This document shows positions 17,897-27,807 of a stretch of 64,000 nucleotides of DNA, in pieces (the first letter of the stretch is position 1; each line of letters starts with the position of its first letter). Under the pieces are notes generated by a model that did not search any database, was not told the DNA's origin, and saw only the letters and a list, made by a program, of their open reading frames with translations. A program made the translations under genes and the position numbers. The stretch is from Brevundimonas pondensis (GTDB taxonomy: Bacteria; Pseudomonadota; Alphaproteobacteria; Caulobacterales; Caulobacteraceae): assembly GCF_017487345.1 (NCBI RefSeq), contig NZ_CP062006.1, positions 3,338,501 to 3,402,500 of the forward strand, in the 5' to 3' direction.

Positions 17897-18492
17897 CGAC
17901 GACCGACGGCGAACGCCTGATCCTGGCCTCGAAAAGCGCAGCGCGGCGGGCCGTTCTGACCGATGCGGGCGTGCCCTTTTCCGTCCACGTAGCCGACGTG
18001 GACGAGGATGCGCTGAAGACGCCGGGCGTCGATCCCGTCGAGCTGGCGGTCGAACTGGCGCGGGCCAAGGCCCTGGCGGTGTCGCGCCATGACGCCGAGG
18101 CCTGGGTCCTGGGCGCCGATCAGACCCTGGCCTTCGACGGCGGCCTGGTCTCCAAGGCCCCGACGCTGGCGGCGGCGCGCGAGCGCCTGATGGCCATGCG
18201 CGGCCGCACCCATCAGCTGCATTCCGGCGCGGCCCTGGCTCGCAATGGTCAGGTGGTCTGGTCTGGCGTGGACACGGTCGAGATGAAGATGCGCGACTTC
18301 TCCGACGCCTTCCTCGACGCCTATTTGGCCGCCGAGGGCGAGGCCCTGCTGGCCTGCGTCGGTTCCTACCGGCTGGAAGGCCTGGGGTCTCAGCTGTTCG
18401 AGGCGGTCGAGGGCGACTATTTCACCGTGCTCGGCCTGCCCCTGTGGCCGGTCCTGGCCGAACTGCGCCGCGCCGGGGTGATTGTCTCGTGA
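17893..18492 (+). CDS. maf: Maf-family nucleotide pyrophosphatase
   Basis: Maf proteins hydrolyse non-canonical or surplus nucleoside triphosphates to the monophosphate, mostly dTTP/UTP or modified pyrimidines. The 199-residue protein has the signature LASKSAARRAVL (S-x-S-x-R-R type) near residue 10 and the catalytic Asp in GADQTLAFDG near residue 75. GTG start overlapping the ppsR stop (GTGA). Substrate preference of this member is not determined by what is visible. Confidence 0.92.
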   Translation: MTTTDGERLILASKSAARRAVLTDAGVPFSVHVADVDEDALKTPGVDPVELAVELARAKALAVSRHDAEAWVLGADQTLAFDGGLVSKAPTLAAARERLMAMRGRTHQLHSGAALARNGQVVWSGVDTVEMKMRDFSDAFLDAYLAAEGEALLACVGSYRLEGLGSQLFEAVEGDYFTVLGLPLWPVLAELRRAGVIVS

Positions 18493-19322
18493 ACCCCTCC
18501 CCTAACCGCATCACCGGCGCCGCCATGCTGGCGGGCATCGCCGGCCAGCCGGTGGCTCATTCGCTCAGTCCGGTGATCCATAACGCCTGGCTTCAGGCTG
18601 GCGACATCGACGGCGCCTATATGCCGTTTGCGCCCCAGGACGCCGCCGGGTTCGACGCCCTGATTGCGGCCGGCCGGGCCGGTCTGGTTCAGGGCCTCAA
18701 CGTTACCGCCCCCTTCAAGGAACAGGCCTTCGCCCTGGCCGACGAGGCCAGCGGCGCCGCCAAGGCCACCGGCTCAGCCAATATCCTGGTGTTCGAGGAC
18801 GGCCGCGTGCGCGCCGACAGCTCCGACGGCGTGGGCGTTCTTTATGCTCTGGCCGAACAGGCGCCGGCGTTGAACCTGACAGGCGCCGTCGTGGTCATGC
18901 TGGGCGCGGGCGGCGCCGCGCGCGCCGGCGCGGGCGCCCTGATCGAGGCCGGGGCGGCCATCCGCATCCTCAATCGGTCGCGCGACCGAGCCGAGGCCCT
19001 GGCTACCGACCTGGGCCCGTCGGTCAGCGTCGCCGACGAGGCCGCTCTGGCAGAGGCCGATCTGGTCATCAACGCGCTCAGCGTTCCGCCGGCCATCGAC
19101 CTGTCGGCGCTGAAGCCGACCGCCGTGGTTATGGACATGACCTACAAGCCCGTGGTCACCGCCTTCCTGGCCGCCGCCCGAGCGCGCGGCCTGACCACGG
19201 TCGATGGTCTGGCCATGCTGATCGGCCAGGCGGCGCCCTCCTTCACCGCCCTGTTCCGTCGTCCGCCTCCGCCTTTGGACCTGCGCGCCCTGCTGCTGGC
19301 CCATCTGGGAGAGGGCGCGTGA
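18489..19322 (+). CDS. aroE: Shikimate dehydrogenase
   Basis: AroE reduces 3-dehydroshikimate to shikimate with NADPH in aromatic amino acid synthesis. The protein has [15 protein letters not shown] near the start, [12 protein letters not shown] with the catalytic Lys, the Asp in DSSDGVGV, and the nucleotide-binding loop [12 protein letters not shown]. The GTG at 18489 overlaps the maf stop (GTGA), in keeping with the coupling seen across this string, and gives 277 residues; an ATG at 18525 is an alternative start. Confidence 0.95.
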   Translation: MNPSPNRITGAAMLAGIAGQPVAHSLSPVIHNAWLQAGDIDGAYMPFAPQDAAGFDALIAAGRAGLVQGLNVTAPFKEQAFALADEASGAAKATGSANILVFEDGRVRADSSDGVGVLYALAEQAPALNLTGAVVVMLGAGGAARAGAGALIEAGAAIRILNRSRDRAEALATDLGPSVSVADEAALAEADLVINALSVPPAIDLSALKPTAVVMDMTYKPVVTAFLAAARARGLTTVDGLAMLIGQAAPSFTALFRRPPPPLDLRALLLAHLGEGA

Positions 19323-19939
19323 TCATCCTCGGCCTGACCGGCTCGATCGGCATGGGCAAGTCGACGACGGGGCGGATGTTCGCCGACGAAGGCGCCTTGG
19401 TCTGGGACGCCGACGCCGCCGTGCATCGTCTCTATGCGCGCGGCGGGGCGGCGGTTGAACCCTTGGGCGAGGCCTTCCCCGGCGTGATTGTCGACGGCGC
19501 AGTTGACCGCACGCGGCTGGCGGGGGTCCTGGGTCGTGACGAAGACGCCTTCAAACACCTTGAAGCCATCGTCCATCCGCTGGTGGCGCAGGACCGGGCC
19601 GAGGATCTGGCGGCGGCGCGGGCCGAAGGGGTGCGTCTGGCGGTCCTCGACATCCCCCTGCTGTTCGAGACCGGCGGCGACCAGTTCGTGGACGCCGTGG
19701 TCGTGGTCACCGCCGATCCCGAGGTTCAGGCCGCGCGTGTCCTGGACCGCCCCGGCATGACCCGCGACCGCTTCGAGGCCATTCTGGCGCGCCAGACCCC
19801 CGACGCCGAGAAACGCCGCCGCGCCGACTTTCTGGTCGATACCGGTCGAGGGCTGGACGCCGCGCGTGATCAGGTGCGTCAGATCGTCGAGACGGTTCTG
19901 TCGCCGGGCTGGAGCAAGCCTGTGCGCGCCGGGTCATGA
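19319..19939 (+). CDS. coaE: Dephospho-CoA kinase
   Basis: CoaE performs the last step of coenzyme A synthesis, phosphorylating the 3'-hydroxyl of dephospho-CoA. The 206-residue protein has the P-loop [12 protein letters not shown] at the N-terminus, [12 protein letters not shown] with the conserved Asp, [11 protein letters not shown], and a LID-type arginine segment ([14 protein letters not shown]). GTG start overlapping the aroE stop. Confidence 0.95.
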   Translation: MIILGLTGSIGMGKSTTGRMFADEGALVWDADAAVHRLYARGGAAVEPLGEAFPGVIVDGAVDRTRLAGVLGRDEDAFKHLEAIVHPLVAQDRAEDLAAARAEGVRLAVLDIPLLFETGGDQFVDAVVVVTADPEVQAARVLDRPGMTRDRFEAILARQTPDAEKRRRADFLVDTGRGLDAARDQVRQIVETVLSPGWSKPVRAGS

Positions 19940-20748
19940 GGCCGCCGGGCTTGCCGACAGCCTGGGCGGTCATCGAGGCCGCGTCTCTGGCGGACGGAAT
20001 CGGCGGCCAGGTCTGGCGGGCGCGTCGCCTGAGCGGCGAACCGGTCGTGATCAAGCGTGTCAGTGCTCAGGCGGCGGCGGACGCGGCCCACGCCATAGCC
20101 TATCTGGACTGGCGCGAGGGACAGGGCGCCGCGCGATTGCTGGCCGTCGACGGCGATTGGCAGATGCAGGAGGACGCCGGCGAGCGGACCCTGACCCATG
20201 TTCTGGAGCAGGAGGGGGACGCCGCCGCGACCCTCATCGCCGCCGAGGTGCTGGGGGTTCTGCACGCCCCCTCGGGTCGCCGCGCCGAGGGCCTGCAGAC
20301 CATGACGGATCGGTTCGCCGCCCTGACGGCGGCGGCCCGGTCGGAAGGGGGCTTGTTCGCTGAGGCCGACGCCTGGCTGAAGACCCTTGCGAGTGGGCCG
20401 GTTCAACCGCTGCATGGCGATCTGCATCACGACAACATCCTGTTCGGCGCGCGAGGCTGGTTGGCCATCGATCCGCACGGGGTTCTGGGCGACCCGGCCT
20501 ATGACGCGGCCAACCTGCTCTACAATCCGCTGGATCGTCAGGATCTGCGGACGGACCCCGCACGGGCGCGGCGTCTGGCCGAGGTTCTGGCCCCGGCGGT
20601 CCAGCGGCCGGTTGCGGCGGTTCTCGGCTATGGCTTCTGTCACGCCTGCCTGTCGGCGGCCTGGCATCTGGAAGACGGCGACGTCGCCGAAGCCGAACGC
20701 AGCCTGGCCACGGCGCGGGCCATCCAGGCGGCCCTGAAACAGGCTTGA
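19936..20748 (+). CDS. Aminoglycoside/hydroxyurea antibiotic resistance kinase-like protein
   Basis: The 270-residue protein has a protein-kinase-like fold: VVIKRVSA (Lys for ATP) in the N-lobe, the catalytic loop [13 protein letters not shown] with the Asp and Asn of APH enzymes, and the metal-binding Asp in [18 protein letters not shown]. This pattern matches the APH(6)/streptomycin-kinase family. Such genes are often chromosomal and may act on unknown small molecules, so a resistance role is not shown. The ATG overlaps the coaE TGA (ATGA), placing it in the ppsR-maf-aroE-coaE operon, unusual for an acquired resistance gene. Composition matches the neighbours. Confidence 0.8.
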   Translation: MRPPGLPTAWAVIEAASLADGIGGQVWRARRLSGEPVVIKRVSAQAAADAAHAIAYLDWREGQGAARLLAVDGDWQMQEDAGERTLTHVLEQEGDAAATLIAAEVLGVLHAPSGRRAEGLQTMTDRFAALTAAARSEGGLFAEADAWLKTLASGPVQPLHGDLHHDNILFGARGWLAIDPHGVLGDPAYDAANLLYNPLDRQDLRTDPARARRLAEVLAPAVQRPVAAVLGYGFCHACLSAAWHLEDGDVAEAERSLATARAIQAALKQA

Positions 20749-20785
20749 GCCTTTCACAAGGGGCCGAAGATCGGCATTAAGGGGC

Positions 20786-21520
20786 ATGGCCCGCGAAATC
20801 GTTCTCGACACTGAAACCACCGGCTTCGATCCCAAGACGGGCGACCGTCTGATCGAGGTCGGCTGCATCGAGATCCACGACCTGCTGCCGACCGGCCGGA
20901 CCTTTCACCGCCTGGTCAATCCCGAGCGTCTGATCCCGCCGGACGCCATCCGGGTGCACGGCATCACCGATGACCACGTCAAAAACGCGCCCAAGTTCCA
21001 CGAGATCGCCGCCGACCTGCTGGAGTTCATCGGCGACGCCCCCCTGATCGCGCACAACGCCAACTTCGACCGCAACTTCATCGATTTCGAGTACAGCCGT
21101 ATCGGCCAGGCCCCGCCGCCGCAGGAGCGCTGGATCGACACCTTGCAGCTGGCGCAGAAGCGGTTTCCGGGCATGCCCAACTCGCTGGACGCCCTGTGCA
21201 AGCGCTTCAAGATCTCGCTGGTCGACCGCACCCTGCACGGCGCCCTGATCGACTCGCGCCTGCTGGCCGAGGTCTATCTGGAGCTGCGCGGGGGCAAGGA
21301 AAGAGCGCTGGACCTGACCACGGCCCGCAGCCCGCAGGCCATGGCGGCGGCCGCTTCGGTCAGCCATGGGGCGCGGCCCAATCCCCTGCCCTTCCGCTCG
21401 ACCGAGGCGGAACAGGCGGCGCATCTGGCCTTCCTGAAATCGACATTGAAGGACCACAGCCTTTGGGCCGGTTATGGCGTGACCATCGAGGTCGAAGCCA
21501 AGGATGAGGCCGCGGCCTAG
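20786..21520 (+). CDS. dnaQ: DNA polymerase III epsilon subunit (3'-5' exonuclease)
   Basis: DnaQ proofreads DNA synthesis as part of the polymerase III core. The 244-residue protein has ExoI VLDTETTGFDP (Asp-Glu pair) near residue 6, ExoII LIAHNANFDRNFI, and ExoIII with HGALIDSRLLAEVY (His and Asp of the DEDDh type). The C-terminal 60 residues, after the exonuclease domain, are the polymerase-alpha-binding tail. The stop codon overlaps the stop of the convergent small monooxygenase gene in the tetranucleotide CTAG. Confidence 0.94.
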   Translation: MAREIVLDTETTGFDPKTGDRLIEVGCIEIHDLLPTGRTFHRLVNPERLIPPDAIRVHGITDDHVKNAPKFHEIAADLLEFIGDAPLIAHNANFDRNFIDFEYSRIGQAPPPQERWIDTLQLAQKRFPGMPNSLDALCKRFKISLVDRTLHGALIDSRLLAEVYLELRGGKERALDLTTARSPQAMAAAASVSHGARPNPLPFRSTEAEQAAHLAFLKSTLKDHSLWAGYGVTIEVEAKDEAAA

Positions 21521-21804
21521 AAGGCGGCGTCCATCAGGGTGTAGGTCCCGGGCTTGCTCTGAAAGGCGTCGATCTGCGGGACCAGACGGCGGAAATGCTC
21601 ACTGGCGCAGTGGGCGTCCAGCGCGGCCTGATCGGGCCATTCCTCGATGAAGACGAAGTGGCCGGGCTGGCGCTGATCCGTGAACAGGTCATAGGCCAGG
21701 CACTGCGGTTCCTCGCGCGTCAGGCGCACCAGTTCGCGATAGAGGGGCATGACCGCCTCGACGTGTTCGGGCCTGATGAAGTCCTCGGCGATGACCTTCA
21801 GCAT
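21517..21804 (-). CDS. Putative quinol monooxygenase, ABM domain (YgiN-like)
   Basis: This 95-residue protein is a single antibiotic-biosynthesis-monooxygenase (ABM) dimeric alpha-beta barrel. It has the pattern LVRLTREEPQCLAYDLFTD, then FVFIEEWPDQAALDAHCASEHF, with the conserved Trp and His of the family. Such proteins oxidise quinols or act on reactive electrophiles; the substrate here is unknown. The ATG at 21804 is preferred over the adjacent GTG because AGAGGA is spaced five bases before it. It lies downstream of secB, separated by a terminator and a structured element. Confidence 0.8.
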   Translation of the reverse strand: MLKVIAEDFIRPEHVEAVMPLYRELVRLTREEPQCLAYDLFTDQRQPGHFVFIEEWPDQAALDAHCASEHFRRLVPQIDAFQSKPGTYTLMDAAF

Positions 21805-21823
21805 CACGGTCCTCTTTCCGCAT

Positions 21824-21853
21824 AAAAAAGGGGACGCCCCTTCGGACGCCCCC
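21824..21853 (-). terminator. Rho-independent terminator downstream of secB
   Basis: On the minus strand GGGGGCGTCC-GAAG-GGGCGTCCCC forms a 10-bp stem with two G-U pairs, followed by TTTTTT. It lies between the secB element and the small monooxygenase gene. Confidence 0.8.
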
Positions 21854-21863
21854 TCCCAATCTT

Positions 21864-21903
21864 CCGCTCAAGCAGCGAGGCGCCGCGCGCCTCGCGATAG
21901 CGG
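21864..21903 (-). repeat. Long-form (40-nt) bulged-hairpin element after secB
   Basis: On the minus strand: outer stem CCGCT/AGCGG, bulge ATC, inner perfect 9-bp stem GCGAGGCGC with loop GCG, bulge TGCTTG. It starts 11 bases after the secB stop and precedes the secB terminator, so it should be part of the secB 3' UTR. Confidence 0.8.
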
Positions 21904-21914
21904 TCTCTCTTGAA

Positions 21915-22433
21915 TTATGCCTGACCGGCGTCGGCGGGACCGCTGGCGATCTGCTGCTGGCGGGCGACGTAGATGGCGGCGAAGTCGATCGGGTCGACCA
22001 TGAAGGGCGGGTAGAAGCCGCCGTCCGAGGTGGCCTGGGCGATGATCTGGCGCGCGAAGGGGAAGAGGTAGCGCGGGCACTCGATCAGCAGCAGGGGTTC
22101 GATGTCCTGGGGCGAGACGCCGCTCAGGGCGAACAGGCCGCCGTAGACGAGTTCCACGTGAAACACGGCGTTCTTGTCGTCGCCGGTCGCCTTGACCGAC
22201 AGCTTCAGGTCGACTTCGAACAGGCCGTCGGGACGACCGGCGGCGTTCATCTCCACGCCCATGTCGATGGCGGGCTTGCCCTCGATGCGCAGGCTTTCCG
22301 GCGCGCGCGGGTTCTCGAAGGACAGGTCGCGGACATACTGGGCCAGGATGCGGAAGCCGGGACCGGCGGGTTGGCCCTGGACTTCCATGGGCTCGGTCTG
22401 GCCGTTGTCGGCGGGGGCGGTGGCGTCGGTCAT
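21915..22433 (-). CDS. secB: Protein-export chaperone SecB
   Basis: SecB is a tetrameric chaperone that keeps precursor proteins unfolded and delivers them to SecA. The 172-residue protein has an acidic/polar N-terminus, [20 protein letters not shown] (typical SecB start), then [14 protein letters not shown], and [18 protein letters not shown] with the SecA-contact face. The ATG at 22433 ([11 protein letters not shown]) was chosen because the upstream frame is not conserved. It reads toward dnaQ, and divergently from timA. Confidence 0.96.
   Translation of the reverse strand: MTDATAPADNGQTEPMEVQGQPAGPGFRILAQYVRDLSFENPRAPESLRIEGKPAIDMGVEMNAAGRPDGLFEVDLKLSVKATGDDKNAVFHVELVYGGLFALSGVSPQDIEPLLLIECPRYLFPFARQIIAQATSDGGFYPPFMVDPIDFAAIYVARQQQIASGPADAGQA
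22150..22165. promoter_or_regulatory. parS-like site 5, inside secB (right of the origin)
   Basis: AGTTCCACGTGAAACA has 14 of 16 bases of the parS consensus. Read on the other strand it differs from parS site 1 at only one base. It lies about 5.2 kb to the right of the predicted origin, so parS-type sites would flank the origin on both sides. Confidence 0.6.
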
Positions 22434-22654
22434 GAAGGAATAAGCCGTCAGTCTGAAATCAAGGGACGCCGGACCGCTCCGGGCCCGGGATGAAGGGTCC
22501 GCGACTACCACGGCGAGGCTATTGGCCGCAACGGCGAGACCCGCGTTCTGAACCCGCCTCGGCTTGCGCCCGGCGGGAACGCCCCCTAATCCTCAGGACA
22601 ACAGATGCGCGCCCGTCGATCCCCCCTTGGGCGCGCGCCAATCAGGTGAAGCCC

Positions 22655-23275
22655 GTGCCCATCCAATTCCAGATCGTCATGTTCGCCATCGTCGCCGCGG
22701 TGCTGCTGTTCATGCTCTACAACGTCCTGGGCAAGAAGGTCGGACGGCAGCCGCAGGAAGACGCCCGCCTGGCCCCGGCCGCGTCCGTCGCCGGCCAGGC
22801 GCCGGTTCCGGCCGCGCCTGGCATGGACGCGGCCACCGCCGCCGCCGTCGCGGGTCTCAAGGCCCGTGATCCGGCCTTTGATCCGGCTCGTTTCCTGGAG
22901 GGCGCGCGCCAGGCCTATGAAACCATCGTGCGCGGCTACGCCTCGGGTGATCGTGAAGCGCTTCGTCCCCTGCTGACCCCCTCGGTCATGTCCTCGTTCG
23001 AGGCGGGCATCGCCGCCCGCGAAGCACGCGGGGAGCGCGAGCAGACCGAGTTCCTGCACGCCCCGCGCGCGGATCTGGAGCTGGCCACGGTCAGGGACGA
23101 CCGCGCCGTGGCCAAGGTCCGCTTCCTGGCCGAGATGCGCAGCATCGTCACTCCGGCCGAGGGCGAGGCCTCGACCGACGAACGCCGGACAGCGGAATTG
23201 TGGACCTTTGAACGTGTCCTGGGCGCCGCCGACCCCAACTGGGCCCTGGCCCGCGTCGAGCCGGCCAGCGCCTGA
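22655..23275 (+). CDS. timA: Tim44/TimA family membrane-anchored protein
   Basis: The 206-residue protein begins with one transmembrane helix (IVMFAIVAAVLLFMLYNVLG, about residues 6-25), a Pro/Ala linker, then a Tim44-like domain: FDPARFLEGARQAYETIVRGYASGDREAL. TimA is the alphaproteobacterial relative of mitochondrial Tim44 and is thought to help proteins at the inner membrane. GTG at 22655 was chosen because AGGTGA sits upstream at a suitable distance. Its stop overlaps the start of mltA. Confidence 0.85.
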   Translation: MPIQFQIVMFAIVAAVLLFMLYNVLGKKVGRQPQEDARLAPAASVAGQAPVPAAPGMDAATAAAVAGLKARDPAFDPARFLEGARQAYETIVRGYASGDREALRPLLTPSVMSSFEAGIAAREARGEREQTEFLHAPRADLELATVRDDRAVAKVRFLAEMRSIVTPAEGEASTDERRTAELWTFERVLGAADPNWALARVEPASA

Positions 23276-24384
23276 TGGGGGCCGCCGCGCCGCTCGCCCC
23301 TCCGTTCGACCGGGCGGGCGCGGCCCGGGCGGGCGTTCTATCTCTGCTATTGTTCGTAGCGGCCTGCGCTTCGACCCCGTCGGTCGTTCCGCCGGTGACG
23401 CCCGGACCGGGTCCGGTTTCACCGCCGACCCCGGTCGAGGGGATGAGCCTGACCGCCCTGCCCGGCTGGGCCGAAGAGGATCATCTGGCCGCCTTCAGCG
23501 CCTATGTCGCCGGCTGCATCCGCGCCCGGGGCGGGGCGGCCGAGACCGTCTGCGCCCGCGCCCGCGACTTGGCCGCGCGGCGCGTGACGCCCAGCGACGC
23601 CCGCGCCTTCCTCGAGACGAACTTCGTCGCCAGCGAGGCCCGTACCGATGACGGCCGCACCGGTCTGTTGACCGCCTATTTCGCGCCGGAATATCCAGCC
23701 CGCCGCGCGCCTGACAACGAGTTCGACGCCCCGGTCCTCAGTCGTCCGGCCAATCTGTCCGAGGTCGGCGACCGCGCCGCCATCGAGGCGGGATCGGCGC
23801 AGTCCCAGGCCCTGGCCTGGATGCGGGCCGAGGATCTCTTCTTCCTGCAGATCCAGGGGTCGGGGACCCTGACCTTCCCCGATGGGGCCCGTCTGCGCGC
23901 CGCCTACGCCGCCGACAACGGCAAACCCTTCGTCGGCATCGCCCGGCCCATGGCCGAACGCGGCCTGCTGCCGACCAACGGCACCTCGGGCGACGCCATT
24001 CGCGGCTGGCTGTCGGCTCATCGCGGGGCCGAGGCGCGCGAGGTCATGGCCCTGAATCCGCGCTACATCTTCTTCGGGGTCAGTCCCGACGACGGCAAGG
24101 AGGCGACCGGCGCCGCCGGAGTCCCTCTGCCCGCCCGTCGGTCCGTGGCCGTGGACCCGTCGCGCTGGACCTATGGCGAGGCCGTCTGGATCGAGGCCGA
24201 CGGCGGCAATCTCATCGGGGCCAGGGCCAGCTATCGCGGCCTGGTCATGGCGCTGGACACCGGTTCGGCTATCCGCGGCCCCGTCCGCGCCGACCTTTAC
24301 ATCGGCCGCGGCGACGCGGCGGGCGCCGAAGCGGGCGCGGTGCGCCATCCGCTGAGGATGTGGCGACTGACGCCGAGGGACTGA
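23275..24384 (+). CDS. mltA: Lipoprotein murein transglycosylase A (MltA)
   Basis: MltA cleaves the MurNAc-GlcNAc bond of peptidoglycan with formation of 1,6-anhydro ends. The 369-residue precursor has a signal with lipobox-like VAAC (Cys31), a Pro-rich linker, then the double-psi-barrel MltA domain with FFLQIQGSGTL and the catalytic Asp in the C-terminal 3D domain segment GLVMALDTGSAIRGPVRAD, followed by DLYIGRGDAAG. The start overlaps the timA stop (TGATG), and timA-mltA downstream of secB is conserved context in Caulobacterales. Confidence 0.92.
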   Translation: MGAAAPLAPPFDRAGAARAGVLSLLLFVAACASTPSVVPPVTPGPGPVSPPTPVEGMSLTALPGWAEEDHLAAFSAYVAGCIRARGGAAETVCARARDLAARRVTPSDARAFLETNFVASEARTDDGRTGLLTAYFAPEYPARRAPDNEFDAPVLSRPANLSEVGDRAAIEAGSAQSQALAWMRAEDLFFLQIQGSGTLTFPDGARLRAAYAADNGKPFVGIARPMAERGLLPTNGTSGDAIRGWLSAHRGAEAREVMALNPRYIFFGVSPDDGKEATGAAGVPLPARRSVAVDPSRWTYGEAVWIEADGGNLIGARASYRGLVMALDTGSAIRGPVRADLYIGRGDAAGAEAGAVRHPLRMWRLTPRD

Positions 24385-24442
24385 GGAACGTCCGGGCTTT
24401 TCCAGGGATTGAACCATCAGGCTTCAGCACAGGTGGATGGGC

Positions 24443-26164
24443 ATGAAATTCTTGGCTCTGGATCGGGTGGATCGGCGACTTTTCATGGCCGGGGTGGCGG
24501 CGGGCGGCCTGGCGATCGGCGGTGGCAGGCGCGCCGATGTGACCATTTTCCACGGCGGGCCTATCCGCACCATGGAGGATGCGCGCCCGGCGGCGGAAGC
24601 CGTGGCCGCACGTGGGGGCGTCATCATTGCCGTCGGAACCCTGGAGCAGGTCGAGGCTGTGGCCGGGCGCGGCGCGCGGCGGGTCGATCTGCAGGGGCGA
24701 ACCCTTCTGCCGGGCTTCTTTGATCCTCATGGCCATGTCGCCATGGTCGGGTTGCAGGCGCGATACGCCAATCTCCTGCCGGCGCCGGACGGCGAGGGCA
24801 ACGATATCCCCGCCCTGCAGCGGATCACGCGCGACTGGATGACCCGACATGAGGCTCTGGTGCGTGACACGGGCCTGGTCATTGGCTTCGGCTATGACGA
24901 TTCCCAGTTGAACGAGCGACGCCATCCCACGCGGGATGATCTGGACGCCGTTTCCGACGCCGTCCCCATCCTGTTCATGCATCAGTCGGGCCATCTGGGC
25001 GTCGCCAATACGGCGGCTCTGGAGGCGGCGCGGGTCAATGCCGAGACCTCCGATCCGGATGGCGGCGTTTTCCGTCGCCGCGACGGCTCGCGCGAGCCGA
25101 ACGGGGTGATGGAGGAAACGGCCCTGTTCGCCGTCATGGGCGCTCTGTTCACCCGCCTGGACGCCGAGGCCAACCGGCAGATGATCGTCGAGGGCGCGCG
25201 TTTCTACGCCCGCTTCGGCTATACGACGGCCCAGGACGGACGCTCATCGACCGAGACCTGTCGCATGATCGGGGACCTGGCCCAGGCGGGCGCCCTGCCG
25301 ATCGACATCCTGTCCTTCCCGGACATCCTGACCTCGACCGATGTGATGGCCACGTCGCTGTATCGACGGAATTACGAGGGGCGCTACCGGGTCGGCGGGG
25401 TCAAGCTGACGCTGGACGGTTCGCCTCAGGCCAAGACCGCCTGGCTGTCGCAGCCCTATTTCATTCCGCCCGAGGGCCAGCCCGCCTCTTGGCGGGGCTA
25501 TCCTGCGGTGACGGAGCAGCAGGCGCTGGACGCCGTCGACCTGGCCTTCAGGAACGATTGGCAGATCGAGGTCCACGCCAATGGCGACGCCGCCGTCGAC
25601 TTGCTGATCGCCGCCGTCCGCGAGGCCAGCCGAAAACATGGGGCCAGGGATCGTCGCCCGGTGCTGATCCATGGCCAGACCACGCGACTGGACCAGCTTG
25701 ATGATCTGAAGGCCCTGGGGATCGTCCCTTCCTTCTTCCCCATGCACACCTTTTACTGGGGCGACTGGCATCGGGATTCGGTGCTGGGCCCGCGCCGCGC
25801 GGAGGTAATCTCGCCCTGTGGATCGGCGTGGCGGCGGGGCATGCGCTTCACCAGCCATCATGACGCTCCGGTGGCCAATCCTGACGCCCTGAGGGTGTTG
25901 TCGGCGACGGTGACCCGCCGCACCCGGTCGGGCGACATTCTCGGCCCTGACGAGCGGGTTCCGGTCGAGATCGCCCTGAAGGCCATGACCCTGTGGGCCG
26001 CCTGGCAGCATTACGAGGACGATCGCAAGGGCTCGCTCGCGGTCGGCAAGCTGGCGGATCTGGTCCTGCTGGATCAGGACCCGGTGACCATCGATCCCGG
26101 CCGTCTGGCCGGGATCAGGGTCTCCGAGGTTTACAAGGAAGGCCGCCCGGTCGATCTGGGCTGA
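24443..26164 (+). CDS. Tat-exported metal-dependent amidohydrolase (YtcJ-like)
   Basis: The 573-residue protein belongs to the amidohydrolase_3 family, periplasmic or cytoplasmic hydrolases of unknown substrate. The N-terminus DRRLFMAGVAAGGLAIGGG is a twin-arginine signal (RRxFM then a hydrophobic segment), so Tat export of a folded metalloenzyme is likely. Metal ligands are visible in FFDPHGHVAM (HxH), EVHANGDAAVD and LIHGQTT, with the final Asp in SHHDAPVANP. ATG at 24443 is preferred over 24437 because AGGTGG is six bases before it. It ends seven bases before the stop of the convergent HerA-like gene. Confidence 0.82.
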   Translation: MKFLALDRVDRRLFMAGVAAGGLAIGGGRRADVTIFHGGPIRTMEDARPAAEAVAARGGVIIAVGTLEQVEAVAGRGARRVDLQGRTLLPGFFDPHGHVAMVGLQARYANLLPAPDGEGNDIPALQRITRDWMTRHEALVRDTGLVIGFGYDDSQLNERRHPTRDDLDAVSDAVPILFMHQSGHLGVANTAALEAARVNAETSDPDGGVFRRRDGSREPNGVMEETALFAVMGALFTRLDAEANRQMIVEGARFYARFGYTTAQDGRSSTETCRMIGDLAQAGALPIDILSFPDILTSTDVMATSLYRRNYEGRYRVGGVKLTLDGSPQAKTAWLSQPYFIPPEGQPASWRGYPAVTEQQALDAVDLAFRNDWQIEVHANGDAAVDLLIAAVREASRKHGARDRRPVLIHGQTTRLDQLDDLKALGIVPSFFPMHTFYWGDWHRDSVLGPRRAEVISPCGSAWRRGMRFTSHHDAPVANPDALRVLSATVTRRTRSGDILGPDERVPVEIALKAMTLWAAWQHYEDDRKGSLAVGKLADLVLLDQDPVTIDPGRLAGIRVSEVYKEGRPVDLG

Positions 26165-26171
26165 CCCGCCC

Positions 26172-27689
26172 CTACCGCCGCTTCAGACTGCCCAGGACAC
26201 CGCGCAGCAGTTCGCGGGTGATGGTCGAACCGGCGGTGCGCAGGACGGACTTGGTCAGGGCTTCCATCGGCGTCTGACGACTGGAGGCGCGAGGGCGGGG
26301 TGCTGCGCGTTCGCGCGCCGGGGCGGGCGCGGACCGGGCGGCCTTTTCCGCCGCCTTGGCCTGAGCTTCGGCGGCGGCGGTCTCGGCCTCGATGCGGTCG
26401 GCCTGGGCGCGGCGGGCCTTCAGGACCTCCTCGGCGGACTCGCGGTTGACGGCGGTGTCATAGGTTCCCCGCACCGGGCTGGCGGCCATGACGGCGGCGC
26501 GTTCGGCGTCGGTGGCGGGGCCCAGGCGCGAGTCCGGCGGGCGGATCTTCGTCTGGGCCACCACGGTCGGGGCGCCCTTGTCGTCCAGGGTCGAGACCAG
26601 GGCCTCGCCCACCCCCAAAGCTTGGATGGCCTCGGCGGTGTCGAAGGCGGGGTTGGTGCGGAAGCTCTGGGCGGCGGCGCGCAGGCCCTTCTGCTCGGCG
26701 GGGGTGTAGGCGCGCAGGGCGTGCTGCACCCGGTTGCCCAGCTGGGCCAGGACGGTGTCGGGGATGTCGGCCGGGTTCTGGGTGACGAAATAGACGCCGA
26801 CCCCCTTGGAGCGGATCAGGCGCACCACCTGCTCCACCTTCTCCAGCAGGCCCTTGGGCGCGTCGTTGAACAGCAGGTGCGCCTCGTCGAAGAAGAAGAC
26901 CAGCCGCGGCTTCTCCGGGTCGCCGATCTCGGGCAGCTGCTCGAACAGCTCCGACAGCAGCCACAGCAGGAAGGCGGCGTACAGGCGCGGGCTGTTCATC
27001 AGCCGGGTGGAATCCAGCACATTGACCTGGCCCCGCCCGTCCAGCGAGGTCCGCATCATGTCTTCCAGCCGCAGGGCCGGCTCGCCGAAGAAGGCGTCGC
27101 CGCCCTGTTGCTCCAGCTGCAGCAGGGCGCGCTGGATAGCGGCGATCGAGGTGGGCGAGACGTTTCCGACCTCGCGGCCGATGGTCTGGGCGTTCTCGCC
27201 GACATAGGCCAGCAGCGCGCGCAGGTCCTCGAGGTCCAGCAGAAGCAGGCCCTCCTTGTCGGCGACATGGAAGGCGACGGTCAGCACGCCTTCCTGCACG
27301 TCGTTCAGCTCCAGCATCCGGGCCAGCAGGGTCGGACCGACGTCGGACACGGTGGCGCGGATCGGGTGGCCCTTCTGGCCGTAAAGGTCCCAGAAGACGA
27401 CGGGGGCCGCCTTGCCGGTCAGGGTCAGGCCCATCTTGCCGGCGCGCTCGCCGAACTTGGCGGTGTCGCCCGCCTGGCTGATGCCTGACAGGTCGCCCTT
27501 CACATCGGCGCAGAAGACCGGGACGCCCGCGTCGGAAAAGCCCTGGGCCATGATCTGCAGGGTCACTGTCTTGCCGGTGCCGGTGGCGCCGGCCACCACC
27601 CCGTGACGGTTGGCGCGCTTGAACAGCAGGTTTTCTGCGGCGCCCTCGAAGGACTGGCCGAGGAAGAGGGCGGCGGGATTGTCGGTCAT
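26172..27689 (-). CDS. HerA-like ATPase/helicase (DUF853)
   Basis: The 505-residue protein has Walker [17 protein letters not shown] near residue 30, a DVKGDLSGI segment after it, Walker [14 protein letters not shown], and a sensor-like TQNPADIP. This is the DUF853/HerA-like bacterial family of the FtsK-HerA superfamily. The C-terminal 100 residues are Ala/Glu/Arg-rich and probably coiled coil, ending in a basic helix. Natural role is unsettled; these are usually solitary genes. No nuclease partner (NurA) is nearby, so a HerA-NurA repair or defence pair is not supported. Start [12 protein letters not shown] fits the family. Confidence 0.85.
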   Translation of the reverse strand: MTDNPAALFLGQSFEGAAENLLFKRANRHGVVAGATGTGKTVTLQIMAQGFSDAGVPVFCADVKGDLSGISQAGDTAKFGERAGKMGLTLTGKAAPVVFWDLYGQKGHPIRATVSDVGPTLLARMLELNDVQEGVLTVAFHVADKEGLLLLDLEDLRALLAYVGENAQTIGREVGNVSPTSIAAIQRALLQLEQQGGDAFFGEPALRLEDMMRTSLDGRGQVNVLDSTRLMNSPRLYAAFLLWLLSELFEQLPEIGDPEKPRLVFFFDEAHLLFNDAPKGLLEKVEQVVRLIRSKGVGVYFVTQNPADIPDTVLAQLGNRVQHALRAYTPAEQKGLRAAAQSFRTNPAFDTAEAIQALGVGEALVSTLDDKGAPTVVAQTKIRPPDSRLGPATDAERAAVMAASPVRGTYDTAVNRESAEEVLKARRAQADRIEAETAAAEAQAKAAEKAARSAPAPARERAAPRPRASSRQTPMEALTKSVLRTAGSTITRELLRGVLGSLKRR

Positions 27690-27807
27690 TCGGGGCGGTC
27701 TCCTGCGTCTGGGCGCATGGTTATCCGACCCGGCCGGGGCCGCAAGGCGGAACCGTGCGGCTTTACAGCGATTGACGCTGTCCCCGACGCCGCCGACAGT
27801 CCCGTTC

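Noticed and set aside
26172..27689. HerA-NurA or HerA-based defence system
   Set aside because: No nuclease or SIR2-type partner is adjacent; flanking genes are an amidohydrolase and a transporter.
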